From Neorhizobium sp. SHOUNA12A (GTDB lineage Bacteria; Pseudomonadota; Alphaproteobacteria; Rhizobiales; Rhizobiaceae), in assembly GCF_023006505.1 (NCBI RefSeq), contig NZ_JALBGV010000014.1:1-64000 (forward strand): 64,000 bases of DNA, in the 5' to 3' direction. Of this stretch, positions 34,833-44,406 are shown piece by piece; positions within the stretch are counted from its first letter, which is position 1, and each line of letters begins with the position of its first letter. Both the position numbers and the translations under genes were made by a program. Under the pieces are notes generated by a model. That model was not told the origin of the DNA. It did no database searches and worked only from the letters and a program-made list of their open reading frames with translations.

Positions 34833-35776
34833 GTGCCGCGAGTTCCGATCTCTTGACGCTGGTGGCGGGTATCTTCGGCGTGCTCATTCTCGCCTCGGCC
34901 ATCGGTTACGTGCTGCAGCAGCGCCTCTCGCCGACCGGCTCGAACGCGTCGATCGAAAACCTCAATGCCCGGATCAAGGCCTGGTGGATCATGGTCGTCC
35001 TGATCGGCATTGCCTTCGTGGCGGGCCGCATCGGCGTTCTCATTCTATTCGGGTTCTGCTCCTTTGCCGCGCTTCGGGAATTTGTCACCCTCATCAACAC
35101 CCGCAGGGCCGACCACTGGGCACTGGCCGCCGCCTTCTTCGTGGTGGTGCCGCTTCAGTATTATCTGCTCTGGGCGGAACAATATGGCATCTTCTCGATC
35201 TTCATTCCGGTCTATGCATTCCTGCTGATGCCGATCATATCCGTGCTCAGGGGCGATACGGAGCGCTTTCTGATCCGCATCGCCGAGGTGCAATGGGCAC
35301 TGATGATCTGTGTCTTCTGCGCCTCGCATGTCCCGGCACTGCTGACCCTGAACATACCGGGCTACGAGGGGCGCAACGTGCTGCTGATCGCCTTCCTGGT
35401 GATCGTGGTCCAGTTGAGTGACGTGCTGCAATATGTATGGGGCAAGCTGTTCGGGCGCACCAAGATCGCTCCGAAACTGTCGCCATCGAAAACGGTCGAA
35501 GGTTTTGTCGGCGGCGTCATCAGCGCCACTCTGATCGGTGCAGCCCTTTGGTGGATTACGCCGTTCACTCCGGTTCAGGCGGGACTTCTCGCCTTCGTCA
35601 TCACATTGATGGGTTTCTTCGGCGGCCTGGTGATGTCGGCGATCAAAAGGGATCGCGGCATCAAGGATTGGGGCAATCTCATCGAAGGTCATGGTGGCCT
35701 GATCGACAGGCTGGATTCCGTCGTCTTCTCTGCACCGATCTTCTTCCATATCGTACGCTACTGGTGGTCGCTGTGA
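34829..35776 (+). CDS. Phosphatidate cytidylyltransferase, CdsA-like
   Basis: 315 residues with about eight membrane helices. The family signature is in the last third: KLSPSKTVEGFVGG, then KRDRGIKDWGNLIEGHGGLI and DRLDS. The enzyme makes CDP-diacylglycerol from phosphatidic acid and CTP in the inner membrane. It sits between plsC (overlap of 4 bp) and a small membrane protein (1-bp overlap, TGATG), so the operon makes the activated lipid and then uses it. Confidence 0.92.
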   Translation: MSAASSDLLTLVAGIFGVLILASAIGYVLQQRLSPTGSNASIENLNARIKAWWIMVVLIGIAFVAGRIGVLILFGFCSFAALREFVTLINTRRADHWALAAAFFVVVPLQYYLLWAEQYGIFSIFIPVYAFLLMPIISVLRGDTERFLIRIAEVQWALMICVFCASHVPALLTLNIPGYEGRNVLLIAFLVIVVQLSDVLQYVWGKLFGRTKIAPKLSPSKTVEGFVGGVISATLIGAALWWITPFTPVQAGLLAFVITLMGFFGGLVMSAIKRDRGIKDWGNLIEGHGGLIDRLDSVVFSAPIFFHIVRYWWSL

Positions 35777-36168
35777 TGTCGGACGCGCTGAAGCGGCTGG
35801 CGCGCAGCGGTACGGTGCATGTGCTGTTTGCGTTTCTTGCCATGGGCGGCTGGGCCGTTTTTGCCAACCGCGCTTATGAAATGCCAAAGCCGCTTTATTC
35901 CGGTGCGGTACAGGGCGTGATGTCGGCTTGCCTCACGTTTTTCCTGAAATCGGCGATCGACGGGCTTTCGAAGCGCTTTGACGGCCTGACACGGTTTTGG
36001 GCGCCGCCGGTCATTGCCTGCCTCGGCTCGGCCGCTGTTCTCGTCGCGATCCACGCGGTGAGCGGCACGCCGGAAATCCTCAAGACCGTCGCGGTTCCGC
36101 TTCTGGTATCGACGAGCTACGCCACGATCTACAACTATTCGATCTCCCCACGAGGTGCCAAGACATGA
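35776..36168 (+). CDS. Hypothetical integral membrane protein in the phospholipid operon
   Basis: 130 residues with about four transmembrane helices (around 13-30, 42-60, 76-95 and 100-118). The N-terminus is MSDALKRLARSGTVHVLFAF. I do not recognise a named family. The start overlaps cdsA and the stop overlaps the phosphatidyltransferase gene (ATGA), so it must act in the same pathway, perhaps as an accessory or flippase-like subunit (inference). Confidence 0.7.
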   Translation: MSDALKRLARSGTVHVLFAFLAMGGWAVFANRAYEMPKPLYSGAVQGVMSACLTFFLKSAIDGLSKRFDGLTRFWAPPVIACLGSAAVLVAIHAVSGTPEILKTVAVPLLVSTSYATIYNYSISPRGAKT

Positions 36169-36842
36169 CCGAGACAGGCGACAGGCGGCCTCTGGCAAGC
36201 CGCAACACTCGCTGGGCCGGCGCGATCGCGCGGTGGATGGCGTCGAGAACCATCACGCCCAACCAGATATCCCAGGCCAGCATGGTCGCGGCAGCCTCTG
36301 CCGGCGGCGCCTTCTATCTGGCGGGACAAACGGTCGGGTGGACGCGTATTGGCTGCCTGCTACTGGCCGCCCTATGCTGCCAGGGCCGGTTGCTTTGCAA
36401 TCTGTTCGACGGCATGGTCGCTGTCGAAGGTGGAAAAGGAGAGCCGGACGGCCCGTTTTGGAACGAGTTCCCGGATCGCGTCGCCGATCTTCTGATCTTT
36501 GCGGGCGTTGGATACGGGATCGGCATGCCTGGTCTCGGCTGGGCCGCCGGTGCCTTTGCCGTCTTGACAGCCTATGTCCGGGAACTCGGCCGCGCCACAA
36601 GCAATCCGAGTGATTTCTCAGGCCCGATGGCCAAGCAGCACCGGATGGCAACGATCACCGCGGCAGGATTGGCATCCATCCTTGAACCCTTGTGGGGCGG
36701 GTATAACCAGGTCCTGATGATTGGTCTCGGAATAGTCGCACTCGGCGCGGCCTTCACGGCAATCCGCCGCTCAAGGACGTTGATCGCGCGCCTCAAAGGT
36801 CAGCCCAGCGCCGCGCCGTTGGTCGCCAGGAAAACCGAATAA
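36165..36842 (+). CDS. CDP-alcohol phosphatidyltransferase family protein, atypical active site
   Basis: 225 residues with about six membrane helices. The catalytic signature D-xx-DG-xx-AR-x8-G-xxx-D-xxx-D is altered: here N79, D82, G83, A86, V87, G96, N100, D104. Two metal-binding Asp are Asn and the Arg is Val. I recall that a recognisable subgroup of this family reads NLxDGMVAVEGG, so the change may be a subfamily trait, not decay. It would join CDP-diacylglycerol, or a relative, to an alcohol; the head group is unknown. The 3' end overlaps the convergent lactonase gene by 43 bp. Confidence 0.82.
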   Translation: MTETGDRRPLASRNTRWAGAIARWMASRTITPNQISQASMVAAASAGGAFYLAGQTVGWTRIGCLLLAALCCQGRLLCNLFDGMVAVEGGKGEPDGPFWNEFPDRVADLLIFAGVGYGIGMPGLGWAAGAFAVLTAYVRELGRATSNPSDFSGPMAKQHRMATITAAGLASILEPLWGGYNQVLMIGLGIVALGAAFTAIRRSRTLIARLKGQPSAAPLVARKTE

Positions 36843-37717
36843 AGCGACTTGGTGGCGGTGATGAAAAGCCGATTTTTGCGCGGGCCGCCGAACGTGACGT
36901 TTGCGACGGTCTGAGGCACCAGGATTTTGCCGAGAAGCTCGCCTTTCGGGGAGAAGCAATGCACGCCATCGCCGGCGCTCGTCCAGACGTTGCCCTGGAC
37001 ATCGACGCGGAAACCGTCGGGCAGGCCGTTGTCGAGACTGCAGAAAATCTTACCGTTGGCAAGACGCTTGCCGTCGACCACGTCGAAGACGCGGATATGA
37101 CGCGGCGCGCTGACATCATGGCTGGAGGCGGAGTCGGCGATGTAGAGTTTCGTTTCGTCCGGTGAGAACGCGAGGCCGTTCGGCTGGCCGAAATCGGTGA
37201 CGGTCGCCTCGAGGTCGCCGCTCACCGGATCGAGGCGATAGACGTTACGTGTATCCTGCTCCGGCTCGGCCCGGTAACCTTCATAATCGGATTTGATGCC
37301 GTAGGTCGGATCGGTGAACCAGACGCTGCCGTCCGAGCGAACCACGACATCGTTCGGCGAGTTGAGCCGCTTGCCCTGATAACGGTCGGCAAGAACGGTG
37401 ATCGAGCCGTCGATCTCTGTCCGGATGACACGTCTGCCGCCGTGCTCGCAGGAAACCAGTCGGCCCTGCCGATCACGCGTATTGCCGTTGACGAAATTCG
37501 ACGGCGAACGGAAGATCGAGACGCCGCCGTCCGGCGCCCAGCGCAGCATGCGCTGGTTGGGTATGTCGCTCCAGATCAGGCAGTTCAGATCCGCAAACCA
37601 GACCGGACCTTCGGCCCAGCGGCAATCGGAATAAAGCTCCTCGAGGGCCGCGCTGCCGACGATCAGCTGCCGGAAGGCTTCGTCGTGGATCTCGTAGATG
37701 GAGGTTTTCTGCGGCAT
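36800..37717 (-). CDS. SMP-30/gluconolactonase family protein
   Basis: 305 residues forming a six-bladed propeller. Metal-site features: CRWAEGPVWFADLNCLIWSD (Glu), RLNSPNDVVVRSDGSVWFTD (Asn) and GQPNGLAFSPDETKLYIADS (Asn/Asp). It would hydrolyse a sugar lactone. It is 24 bp downstream of a ribose-type permease gene, so the imported sugar is probably oxidised to a lactone and opened here. No signal peptide. Confidence 0.88.
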   Translation of the reverse strand: MPQKTSIYEIHDEAFRQLIVGSAALEELYSDCRWAEGPVWFADLNCLIWSDIPNQRMLRWAPDGGVSIFRSPSNFVNGNTRDRQGRLVSCEHGGRRVIRTEIDGSITVLADRYQGKRLNSPNDVVVRSDGSVWFTDPTYGIKSDYEGYRAEPEQDTRNVYRLDPVSGDLEATVTDFGQPNGLAFSPDETKLYIADSASSHDVSAPRHIRVFDVVDGKRLANGKIFCSLDNGLPDGFRVDVQGNVWTSAGDGVHCFSPKGELLGKILVPQTVANVTFGGPRKNRLFITATKSLYSVFLATNGAALG

Positions 37718-37741
37718 GGGAATGTGTCCGATTGGAGTTGT

Positions 37742-38689
37742 TCATCGGTTGGATTGACGGCCGCCGGCAACCAGGATGACGGCGATGATGATGAGGCCGG
37801 TCAGGATGAGGCGGAACCCGGCGCCGAAGCCATAGGTATTCAACATCGACACGACAAGAAACATGAAAAGCGACGCGCCCCAGATGCCGGGGATGTTGGA
37901 GTTGCCGCCCGCGACCGCCGTTCCGCCGATCACCACGACGGCGATCGACATCAGCAAGTATTCGGACCCCATGTTCAGTGCAGCCCCGCCGGAGAAGCTC
38001 GCGAGCAGATAACCGCAGATCGAAGCCAGCACGGCACAGAGGATGTAGGTGACGAGCCGCGTGCCGTCGACCGGAATGCCGGTCATCCGGGCAGCGAATG
38101 TGCTTTGGCCGATCGCCGAGATCCAGCGGCCATAAATGGTCTTTTTCAGCAGAACCCACGCGACGACCGAGAGGATCAGGGCGACGATCGCAATGTTGGG
38201 GATGCCGAACAGGCTTGAGGTCGTGAAGCTCGCCAGCACTTCCGGCGGTTTGATGCGTAGGCCGCGGTTCGCCCAGATGGCTGTCGATTGCACGATGAAA
38301 CTTATGGAGAGGGTCGCGATGATCGGCGGGATGCGCAGCAGTTTTATCAGCGCATAGTTGCCGATGCCGATTGCGAAACCCAGCAGGATCGACGTCAGCA
38401 GGCCGACGAGGATCATGCCATCCTGCACGTCCATCAGCTTCAGCGCCAGGGTTCCGGAAAGCGTCATCGTGGCGGGCACGGAAAGATCGATATTGCCGGG
38501 ACCGAGGGTGATGACGAACATCTGGCCGATGCCGACGATGACCGAGAAGGCCGCGAAGGTTAAGGCTGCCTGCGACAAGCCAAGCGAGCTTGCGCCGCCG
38601 GTAAAAAGAACGGTGACGACCCAGACGATAACCGTGGCCGCGAAAGACCAGATCCAGGGCTTGGTAAACAAGAGGCGTGCGGCGGTCAT
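37742..38689 (-). CDS. Ribose-type sugar ABC permease
   Basis: 315 residues, about nine membrane helices, BPD_transp_2 type: ITLGPGNIDLSVPATMTLSG near residue 60, and FIVQSTAIWANRGLRI, GTAVAGGNSNIPG in the later part. It forms a pair with the other permease gene, which it overlaps by 4 bp at its start (38686-38689). Last membrane subunit in the operon. Confidence 0.88.
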   Translation of the reverse strand: MTAARLLFTKPWIWSFAATVIVWVVTVLFTGGASSLGLSQAALTFAAFSVIVGIGQMFVITLGPGNIDLSVPATMTLSGTLALKLMDVQDGMILVGLLTSILLGFAIGIGNYALIKLLRIPPIIATLSISFIVQSTAIWANRGLRIKPPEVLASFTTSSLFGIPNIAIVALILSVVAWVLLKKTIYGRWISAIGQSTFAARMTGIPVDGTRLVTYILCAVLASICGYLLASFSGGAALNMGSEYLLMSIAVVVIGGTAVAGGNSNIPGIWGASLFMFLVVSMLNTYGFGAGFRLILTGLIIIAVILVAGGRQSNR

Positions 38690-39627
38690 CGGCCCTTCTC
38701 CCGCTTTTCCAACCGGTTCAGGAAAAGGCGAAGCGCCAGCACGACGATCAGGATCGCGCCCTGCGCACCGATCTGCCAGTCGGGCGATATGCGCATGAAG
38801 GAGAGGAAGGAGCCGGCGAGCGTGAGGGTCAATGCGCCGATAACGGCGCCGATCGGCGAGACCTTGCCGCCGACGAATTCGCCGCCGCCGAGGATGACGC
38901 CCGCGATCGACAGCAGCGTGTAGCGCAGCGCGATATTCGCATCCGCCGAGGTCGTAAGGCCGACGAGCGTGATGCCGGATAGAACGGCGAAGAAGCCGGC
39001 CAACGCATAGGTTCCGGCGCGGATGCGGATAACCGACCAGCCGGCGCGCTCGACCGAGCGGACATTGCCGCCAATGCCGCGGATCAGCACACCGACGGAG
39101 GAGCGCATGATGACGAAATGGGTGACCGCCGCGATGACGATGCTGGCGACGATCGCCATCGGCACAAAAGGAGGCCGGGAGGTCATCAGCCAGCGGGCCC
39201 AGATCGGAGCCTCGCCACCGGGAGACGGCAGCATAAGGACCGCAAGCCCGCCCCAGACGAAGCTCATACCGAGCGTCACGACGATCGAGGGTAATTCTCG
39301 AACATGGATGACAACGCCGATCACGGCATAGGCCGCAATGGCGCCCAGGAAAATCAACACGCCGATTGCCGGGGACGCCTGCAGGAACGTCGCCGTCACG
39401 CAGGCGCAGAAGCTGACGAAGGCGCCCATCGACAGGTCGAGATCGTTAACCGCCATGATCAGCATTTGCGCCACCGTCGCGAGCGCGATCGGCACGGCGA
39501 GATTGAAGAGCAGGTTGAGGCCTGTATAGCTCATGGCGCGCGGCTGCATGTAGAAGACGGCGGCGAGCAGCAGCGCCAGCGACGCGGCAGGGATGATAAG
39601 GCGGATCGTGCCGGAGGATATCTTCAT
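38686..39627 (-). CDS. Ribose-type sugar ABC permease
   Basis: 313 residues from ATG 39627, overlapping the ATPase stop as ATGA. Family features: [20 protein letters not shown] near residue 60 and the [20 protein letters not shown] segment near 250. About nine membrane helices. The longer open frame to 39771 is not family-like. Confidence 0.88.
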   Translation of the reverse strand: MKISSGTIRLIIPAASLALLLAAVFYMQPRAMSYTGLNLLFNLAVPIALATVAQMLIMAVNDLDLSMGAFVSFCACVTATFLQASPAIGVLIFLGAIAAYAVIGVVIHVRELPSIVVTLGMSFVWGGLAVLMLPSPGGEAPIWARWLMTSRPPFVPMAIVASIVIAAVTHFVIMRSSVGVLIRGIGGNVRSVERAGWSVIRIRAGTYALAGFFAVLSGITLVGLTTSADANIALRYTLLSIAGVILGGGEFVGGKVSPIGAVIGALTLTLAGSFLSFMRISPDWQIGAQGAILIVVLALRLFLNRLEKREKGR

Positions 39628-41087
39628 GCCGCCTCGCCTGCGCTGAAGGAAGCCTCGAGCACGTTTTTCTCGGTGATCTCGTCGCCCGCGAGTTCCGCGA
39701 CGATGGCGCCTTCTCGAAAAACGTAGACCCGGTCGCAGAGGCGAATTTCGTCCATTTCCGTCGAATACCATATGAAGGTGCGGCCGGTGGCAGCCTCAGA
39801 GCGCAGAATGTCATAGACTTCCTGCTTGGTGCCGACATCGACGCCGCGCATCGGATCGTCCATCAGCACGATCCTCGCGGTCGTCGCCAATGCACGGGCG
39901 AACAGCACTTTTTGCTGATTGCCGCCGGAAAGCGACAGGATGCGGTTTTCCATATCCGGCGTACGGATCTCGATACGCTTCTTCCAGCCGTTGCCGAGCA
40001 CGCCTTCGCGGTCATGGTCCACGATGCTCCGGGAAGAAATATCACCAAGCGAGGCGATGCTGAGATTGTTCAGGATGCTCCAGAGCGGGAATATTCCGTT
40101 CAGGCTGCGGTCGCCTGCAACGAAGGCGATGTCCTTCCGGCGTGCCGGCCACCAGTTGCTGTTGCGCGAGAGATAGAGATCAAGAAGCGTTTCCGTCTGG
40201 CCATGTCCTGCGAGACCGGCAAGACCGATCATCTCGCCGCGATGGGCTTGAAAGGCAAGACCGTGACCCCGTCGCGGCGGCATGGCAAGCACCGGCGCAC
40301 CATCACGCTTGTCCACCGCGCGCTGCCATTCCTGCTCGCGTACCACGTTGCCCATGGCTTCGACGAGGCTACGGGTACTGAACTCCGAAGCGGAGCGGTC
40401 GGCGACGACGCGGCCGTCCTTCATCACCACGATGCGGTCCGAGGTGGAGAGGATTTCGCCGAGGATATGCGAGATCAGCAGCACAGATCCCCCTTCCCCG
40501 ACGAACTTCCGAATATAGGCCATGAGCTGCGCCGCCAGCCCTGCGTCGAGCGAAGAGGTCGGCTCGTCGAGAATGACGAGCTTTGGCTTTTCGTTCAGGC
40601 CGGCGAAGCTGATGGCGATCTCGACCATCTGTCGCTCGGCGATCGAAAGGTCGTCGATCGTGCTGTCGCAATCGATGCCGTGGCCGGGGAAAATTTCCCC
40701 CAATTGCTGTTTGACGAGGGCGACTGCCCTGGTGCGCCAGTTCCAGCCGGCGAGTTCCGCGTGCATGACGCGGGCGTTCTCGTTGACGGTAAGGTTGGGG
40801 CAGAGCGACAATTCCTGGAAGACGCAGCGAACGCCTTTGGCTCGCGCAGTCGAGATGCCATGTTGGGCCGTAGCACCGCCATAGCTGACTTCGCCCGCAT
40901 GCGGGTTCAGGCTGCCGTTGATAACGTTGACGATGGTGGACTTGCCGGCGCCGTTGTGGCCCACGAGGCCAACGCATTCCCCGCAGTGGATGACGAGATC
41001 CGCTCCGTCCAGCGCCTTGACGGCGCCGAAGGTCACCTTGACGCCGCGCGCCGCGACCATCTCTCGTCTTGCTGTTATTTCATTCAT
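39624..41087 (-). CDS. Sugar ABC ATPase with two nucleotide-binding domains, RbsA-type
   Basis: 487 residues from ATG 41087. Domain 1: Walker [11 protein letters not shown] near residue 36, Walker [14 protein letters not shown], and a variant signature [10 protein letters not shown]. Domain 2: a degenerate Walker [10 protein letters not shown] as usual for the family, signature [16 protein letters not shown], and Walker [14 protein letters not shown]. It energises the two permeases. Confidence 0.9.
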   Translation of the reverse strand: MNEITARREMVAARGVKVTFGAVKALDGADLVIHCGECVGLVGHNGAGKSTIVNVINGSLNPHAGEVSYGGATAQHGISTARAKGVRCVFQELSLCPNLTVNENARVMHAELAGWNWRTRAVALVKQQLGEIFPGHGIDCDSTIDDLSIAERQMVEIAISFAGLNEKPKLVILDEPTSSLDAGLAAQLMAYIRKFVGEGGSVLLISHILGEILSTSDRIVVMKDGRVVADRSASEFSTRSLVEAMGNVVREQEWQRAVDKRDGAPVLAMPPRRGHGLAFQAHRGEMIGLAGLAGHGQTETLLDLYLSRNSNWWPARRKDIAFVAGDRSLNGIFPLWSILNNLSIASLGDISSRSIVDHDREGVLGNGWKKRIEIRTPDMENRILSLSGGNQQKVLFARALATTARIVLMDDPMRGVDVGTKQEVYDILRSEAATGRTFIWYSTEMDEIRLCDRVYVFREGAIVAELAGDEITEKNVLEASFSAGEAA

Positions 41088-41174
41088 GCGGAACACGTCA
41101 TCGATGATCTGGGCAGGGCAATGCGGAGGCACGGCACCTGCTGGCGCCGTGCCCTGTTGTGTGGGAGGATCAGC

Positions 41175-42191
41175 TCACTTGGCGCTGCTGATGACTTTCT
41201 GGGCGTCTTCCAGCGAATATTCGACATTGGCGACGCCGCCCTTTTGGGTACTGGCGAGGTTCGTTTCGAGATTGGCCTGGTCGATGCGCAGGAAAGGAAC
41301 AACCAGGTCCTTCTTCACCTGCTTGCCGTCAAGGATCTGCTGCGCCACCCAGAAGGCGAGCGTCGAGACGCCGGGCGCGATCGAGACCGACATGGTCTCG
41401 TAGCCGTTCTTGTCTTTCTGCTGTTTCCACCAGACGAGTTCGTCCTCGCGGTTGCCCATAACGATGGTGGGGGTCGGTCGGTTCGCTGCGGCGAAGGCCT
41501 GTGCCGCACCATAACCGTCGCCACCCTGGGTCACGACTGCCGTGATTTCCGGCAGGCTCGGAAGGATGCCCGCGACTGCGCGTTGCGCGACATCCTGAGC
41601 CCAGTCGCCGTTGACGGCACCGACGATCTTGAACTGCGGGTTTTTCTGAGCGCCCGCCTGGATGCCAGCGTGGATTTCATCGTCGACCGAAACGCCGGCG
41701 AGGCCTCGGATCTCCAGAAGGTTCCCACCCTTCGGCATCTTCTTGGCGAGGTATTCGACCTGGCTTTCGCCCATCCCCTTGAAGTCGACCGCGATGCGCC
41801 AGGCGCAAGGTTCGGTTACGATGCCGTCGAACGAGACGACCGTGATACCGGCGTTGCAGGCCTCCTTGATGGCGCCGTTGAGGGCGGTCGGCGAGGCGGC
41901 ATTGATGACGATCGCATCATAGCCCTGCAGGATCATGTTCTGGATCTGCGCGGCCTGCTCGGTCGCCTGATTTTCTGCGGTCGTGAACGGATCGGCAGCG
42001 GCGACGATCTTCTTTGCGACGGCGTCCTTGGTGATCTTGTCCCAGCTGGTCAGCATCGCCTGCCGCCAGGAATTGCCGGCATAGTTGTTGGAAAGGGCAA
42101 TCTTCTTGCCCGAAGTTTCGGCCAGGGCAGAGAACGGCCCGGCAACGCAAGCGATAGCGACAGATGCGAAAAGCATCTTTCTGATGATCAT
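41175..42191 (-). CDS. Sugar ABC periplasmic binding protein, ribose type
   Basis: 338 residues from ATG 42191, with GGGAGGAAATC upstream. Sec signal peptide (residues 1-24, MIIRKMLFASVAIACVAGPF, cleavage after ALA). Peripla_BP_4 domain: KKIALSNNYAGNSWRQAMLT, QGYDAIVINAASPTALNGAI, VVTQGGDGYGAAQAFAAA. It is the first gene of the operon binding protein, ATPase, permease, permease, lactonase. The 240-bp gap to the divergent histidine kinase must carry both promoters. Confidence 0.9.
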   Translation of the reverse strand: MIIRKMLFASVAIACVAGPFSALAETSGKKIALSNNYAGNSWRQAMLTSWDKITKDAVAKKIVAAADPFTTAENQATEQAAQIQNMILQGYDAIVINAASPTALNGAIKEACNAGITVVSFDGIVTEPCAWRIAVDFKGMGESQVEYLAKKMPKGGNLLEIRGLAGVSVDDEIHAGIQAGAQKNPQFKIVGAVNGDWAQDVAQRAVAGILPSLPEITAVVTQGGDGYGAAQAFAAANRPTPTIVMGNREDELVWWKQQKDKNGYETMSVSIAPGVSTLAFWVAQQILDGKQVKKDLVVPFLRIDQANLETNLASTQKGGVANVEYSLEDAQKVISSAK

Positions 42192-42431
42192 GATTTCCTC
42201 CCTAGAGTTCCCAACGGGGTTCTCCTCGGGCCGCTCCTCAACGGTGGCCGAAGATAGTGTTTGCGCTGAGCCCCGTTTGCTCAGTAGGAGGAGAATGGAG
42301 GAGAAATCAGATGTTGTATAGGCGCATACAAGCAACCTTTCTGCGGGTGCTCGCGCAAAATATGCGGGTTCCCGCAAGACAAGAACCACAACGAAGCGTC
42401 TAATGGTTTCAAGGACTGGAGGAGGTCCGTC

Positions 42432-43670
42432 ATGCTCAATCGGGCGCGAAACGCGTTGTTCGACCGCTATCTCGGCATCTCCCGGCTTCTTGCCGGCCAG
42501 CTCGATTTTAATGCTATCATCCAGGCGGTGGCCGCCGAGATCAGCCACATCATTCCGCACGACCATCTCGACGTCTGCATCAAGATGGTGGATGGCAAAT
42601 ACCACATCGCTTACGAAAGCGGACTTGCGACTGCCTGGAGCCAGCAGCCGCCGGCGCTCTTGACCGGCAGCCCGATCCGCACGCTTTTGGCCGGAGAGGT
42701 GGATTTCCTTTTGTCGCCCGATGCCTGTGCCGACCCGCGCTTCCATTTCGAAGGCGCCTTTTCGAGCCCGATTATCGCGCTTTCCTTGAGGAGCAGGCTG
42801 CATGTGCCGCTCAAGGTCCAAGGAGATATCATAGGTGCCTTGAGCTGTTCCAGCCATGAACGTGACAGCTATTCGATGGAGGATGTCGAGAACGCCCGTT
42901 CGATCGCCGACCTCTTGGCACCCTATTTCTTTGCATTGAGGGCGGCCGAACAGGCCAAGCGCTCGGCGATCGTCGAGACGGAGGCACGTGCCCGCGAGGA
43001 GGGGCTGCGGCTGGGGGCGCTGAAACTGACGGAGGCGCTGGAGGCCGAACGCCAGAGGATCGGCATGGACCTGCACGACCAGACGCTTGCCGACCTGACG
43101 CGGCTCTCACGGCGCATGGAGCGGCTGTCGAGGCTTGCGGACATGCATGGCGATGCGCTCGAACCGCTCTGCCGCACCCTGCAGCAATGCATGCACGATC
43201 TTCGTGAGATCATCGAGGAGGCCAAACCGACCGTGCTGCAGCTGTTCGGCGTGGCGGAGGCGATCGAGAACCATCTCGAACGCTCGGTGCGCGAAAGCGG
43301 GCAGCCAATCGAATGGCGGATGATTGACGAAAGCGACGGAGCACTTGTTGACCTCGACCAAACCGTGGCGACGGCCCTGTTCCGCATCGTCCAGGAAGCC
43401 GTCAACAACGCCATCAGGCACGGCCAGCCGAAAACCATCCTGGTGCGTCTTGCGAGCCGCAAGCGGATGCTTTCGATCGAGGTGGACGACGACGGCAATG
43501 GCATTTGCAGCCCGCAGGACAAGGCGGGCCATGGGATCGACAACATGAAGACACGGTCGCGGCTCATCTCCGCGCGGTTCGAGATGGCCGGTCATGCCGA
43601 CCGTCGCGGCACATCCGTGAAGGTCACCCTGCCCGTCGGGCCGAAGCGCCTGGTGGAGCCATTGTCATGA
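42432..43670 (+). CDS. Sensor histidine kinase with GAF domain, NarX/HisKA_3 class
   Basis: 412 residues, soluble, with GGAGGTCCGTC as a strong ribosome site. Residues about 20-165 are a GAF-like sensor (ISHIIPHDHLDVCIKMVDGK). HisKA_3 dimerisation box: EAERQRIGMDLHDQTLADLT near 212, with the phospho-accepting His. HATPase: RIVQEAVNNAIRHGQPK, and VDDDGNGI, GHGIDNMKTR. The stop overlaps the response regulator start. The divergent position suggests it controls the sugar transporter operon (inference). Confidence 0.88.
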   Translation: MLNRARNALFDRYLGISRLLAGQLDFNAIIQAVAAEISHIIPHDHLDVCIKMVDGKYHIAYESGLATAWSQQPPALLTGSPIRTLLAGEVDFLLSPDACADPRFHFEGAFSSPIIALSLRSRLHVPLKVQGDIIGALSCSSHERDSYSMEDVENARSIADLLAPYFFALRAAEQAKRSAIVETEARAREEGLRLGALKLTEALEAERQRIGMDLHDQTLADLTRLSRRMERLSRLADMHGDALEPLCRTLQQCMHDLREIIEEAKPTVLQLFGVAEAIENHLERSVRESGQPIEWRMIDESDGALVDLDQTVATALFRIVQEAVNNAIRHGQPKTILVRLASRKRMLSIEVDDDGNGICSPQDKAGHGIDNMKTRSRLISARFEMAGHADRRGTSVKVTLPVGPKRLVEPLS

Positions 43671-44383
43671 GGGTCCTGATCATCGAGGACGACCCGCTGC
43701 ACCGGTCCTATCTGCACGAGGCGGTGCGGGCCGCATTGCCGGAATGCGACACGGTCCTGGAGGCGGAAAACGGCCATGCCGGTGAGGTGCAGGCGCGCCA
43801 ATCGCGGGCCGAGCATGTGGTCATGGACCTGCAGATGAGCGAGCGAAACGGCATCGAGGCGGCCCGCACCATCTGGCGCGAGCGGCCGGACACCAAGATC
43901 CTGTTCTGGTCGAACTATTCCGATGAAGCCTATGTCCGCGGGGTGGCACGCATCGTTCCGGAAGGTGCGACCTATGGGTATGTGCTGAAATCAACCTCCG
44001 ACGAGCGGCTGAAGCTGGCGCTGCGCGGCGTCTTCATGGAGTCGCAATGCGTTATCGACCGCGAGGTGCGTGGCATCCAGCAGAAGAGCCTCGGCAATGC
44101 GCATGGTTTAAGCGATGCGGAATACGAAATCCTGGTGGATGTGGCGCTCGGCCTGACCGATAAAGCGATCTCCCAGCGCAAAAGGCTCTCGCTGCGGAGC
44201 GTCCAGAACCGTCTCCAGCAGCTTTATGAAAAGCTGGATGTGTACGAAGTGCCGGGCGACGGACCGGAGGGCTGGTACAATCTCCGCATGCGGGCCGTTG
44301 CCGTGGCGCTGCTTCGTAAGGTGCTGAACGCCAGCGCGCTCGAAAGGGCCGAACGCGAATTGCGCAATTCAGGCGGGAATTAA
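43667..44383 (+). CDS. Response regulator, NarL/FixJ-like
   Basis: 238 residues from ATG 43667 (ATGA overlap). Receiver domain: MRVLIIEDDPLHRSYLHEAV with the acidic pair D9/D10, the phospho-acceptor Asp in VVMDLQMSERNG near residue 49, and the Lys in YGYVLKSTSDE. The C-terminal region has a LuxR-type helix-turn-helix variant (LSDAEYEILVDVALGLTDKA, RSVQNRLQQLYEKLDVYE). It is slightly longer at the C-terminus than usual. Confidence 0.88.
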   Translation: MRVLIIEDDPLHRSYLHEAVRAALPECDTVLEAENGHAGEVQARQSRAEHVVMDLQMSERNGIEAARTIWRERPDTKILFWSNYSDEAYVRGVARIVPEGATYGYVLKSTSDERLKLALRGVFMESQCVIDREVRGIQQKSLGNAHGLSDAEYEILVDVALGLTDKAISQRKRLSLRSVQNRLQQLYEKLDVYEVPGDGPEGWYNLRMRAVAVALLRKVLNASALERAERELRNSGGN

Positions 44384-44406
44384 GTGGCGAGGCGGCGGCC
44401 CGCCTT

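Noticed and set aside
39912..42257. Long plus-strand ORF (781 codons) across the sugar transporter genes
   Set aside because: Antisense shadow of the ATPase and binding-protein genes; it has the His/Asp/Gly/Arg-rich look of such frames and no ribosome site.
42192..43076. N-terminal extension of the sugar binding-protein frame
   Set aside because: Runs antisense to the histidine kinase; a signal peptide and ribosome site mark the start at 42191.
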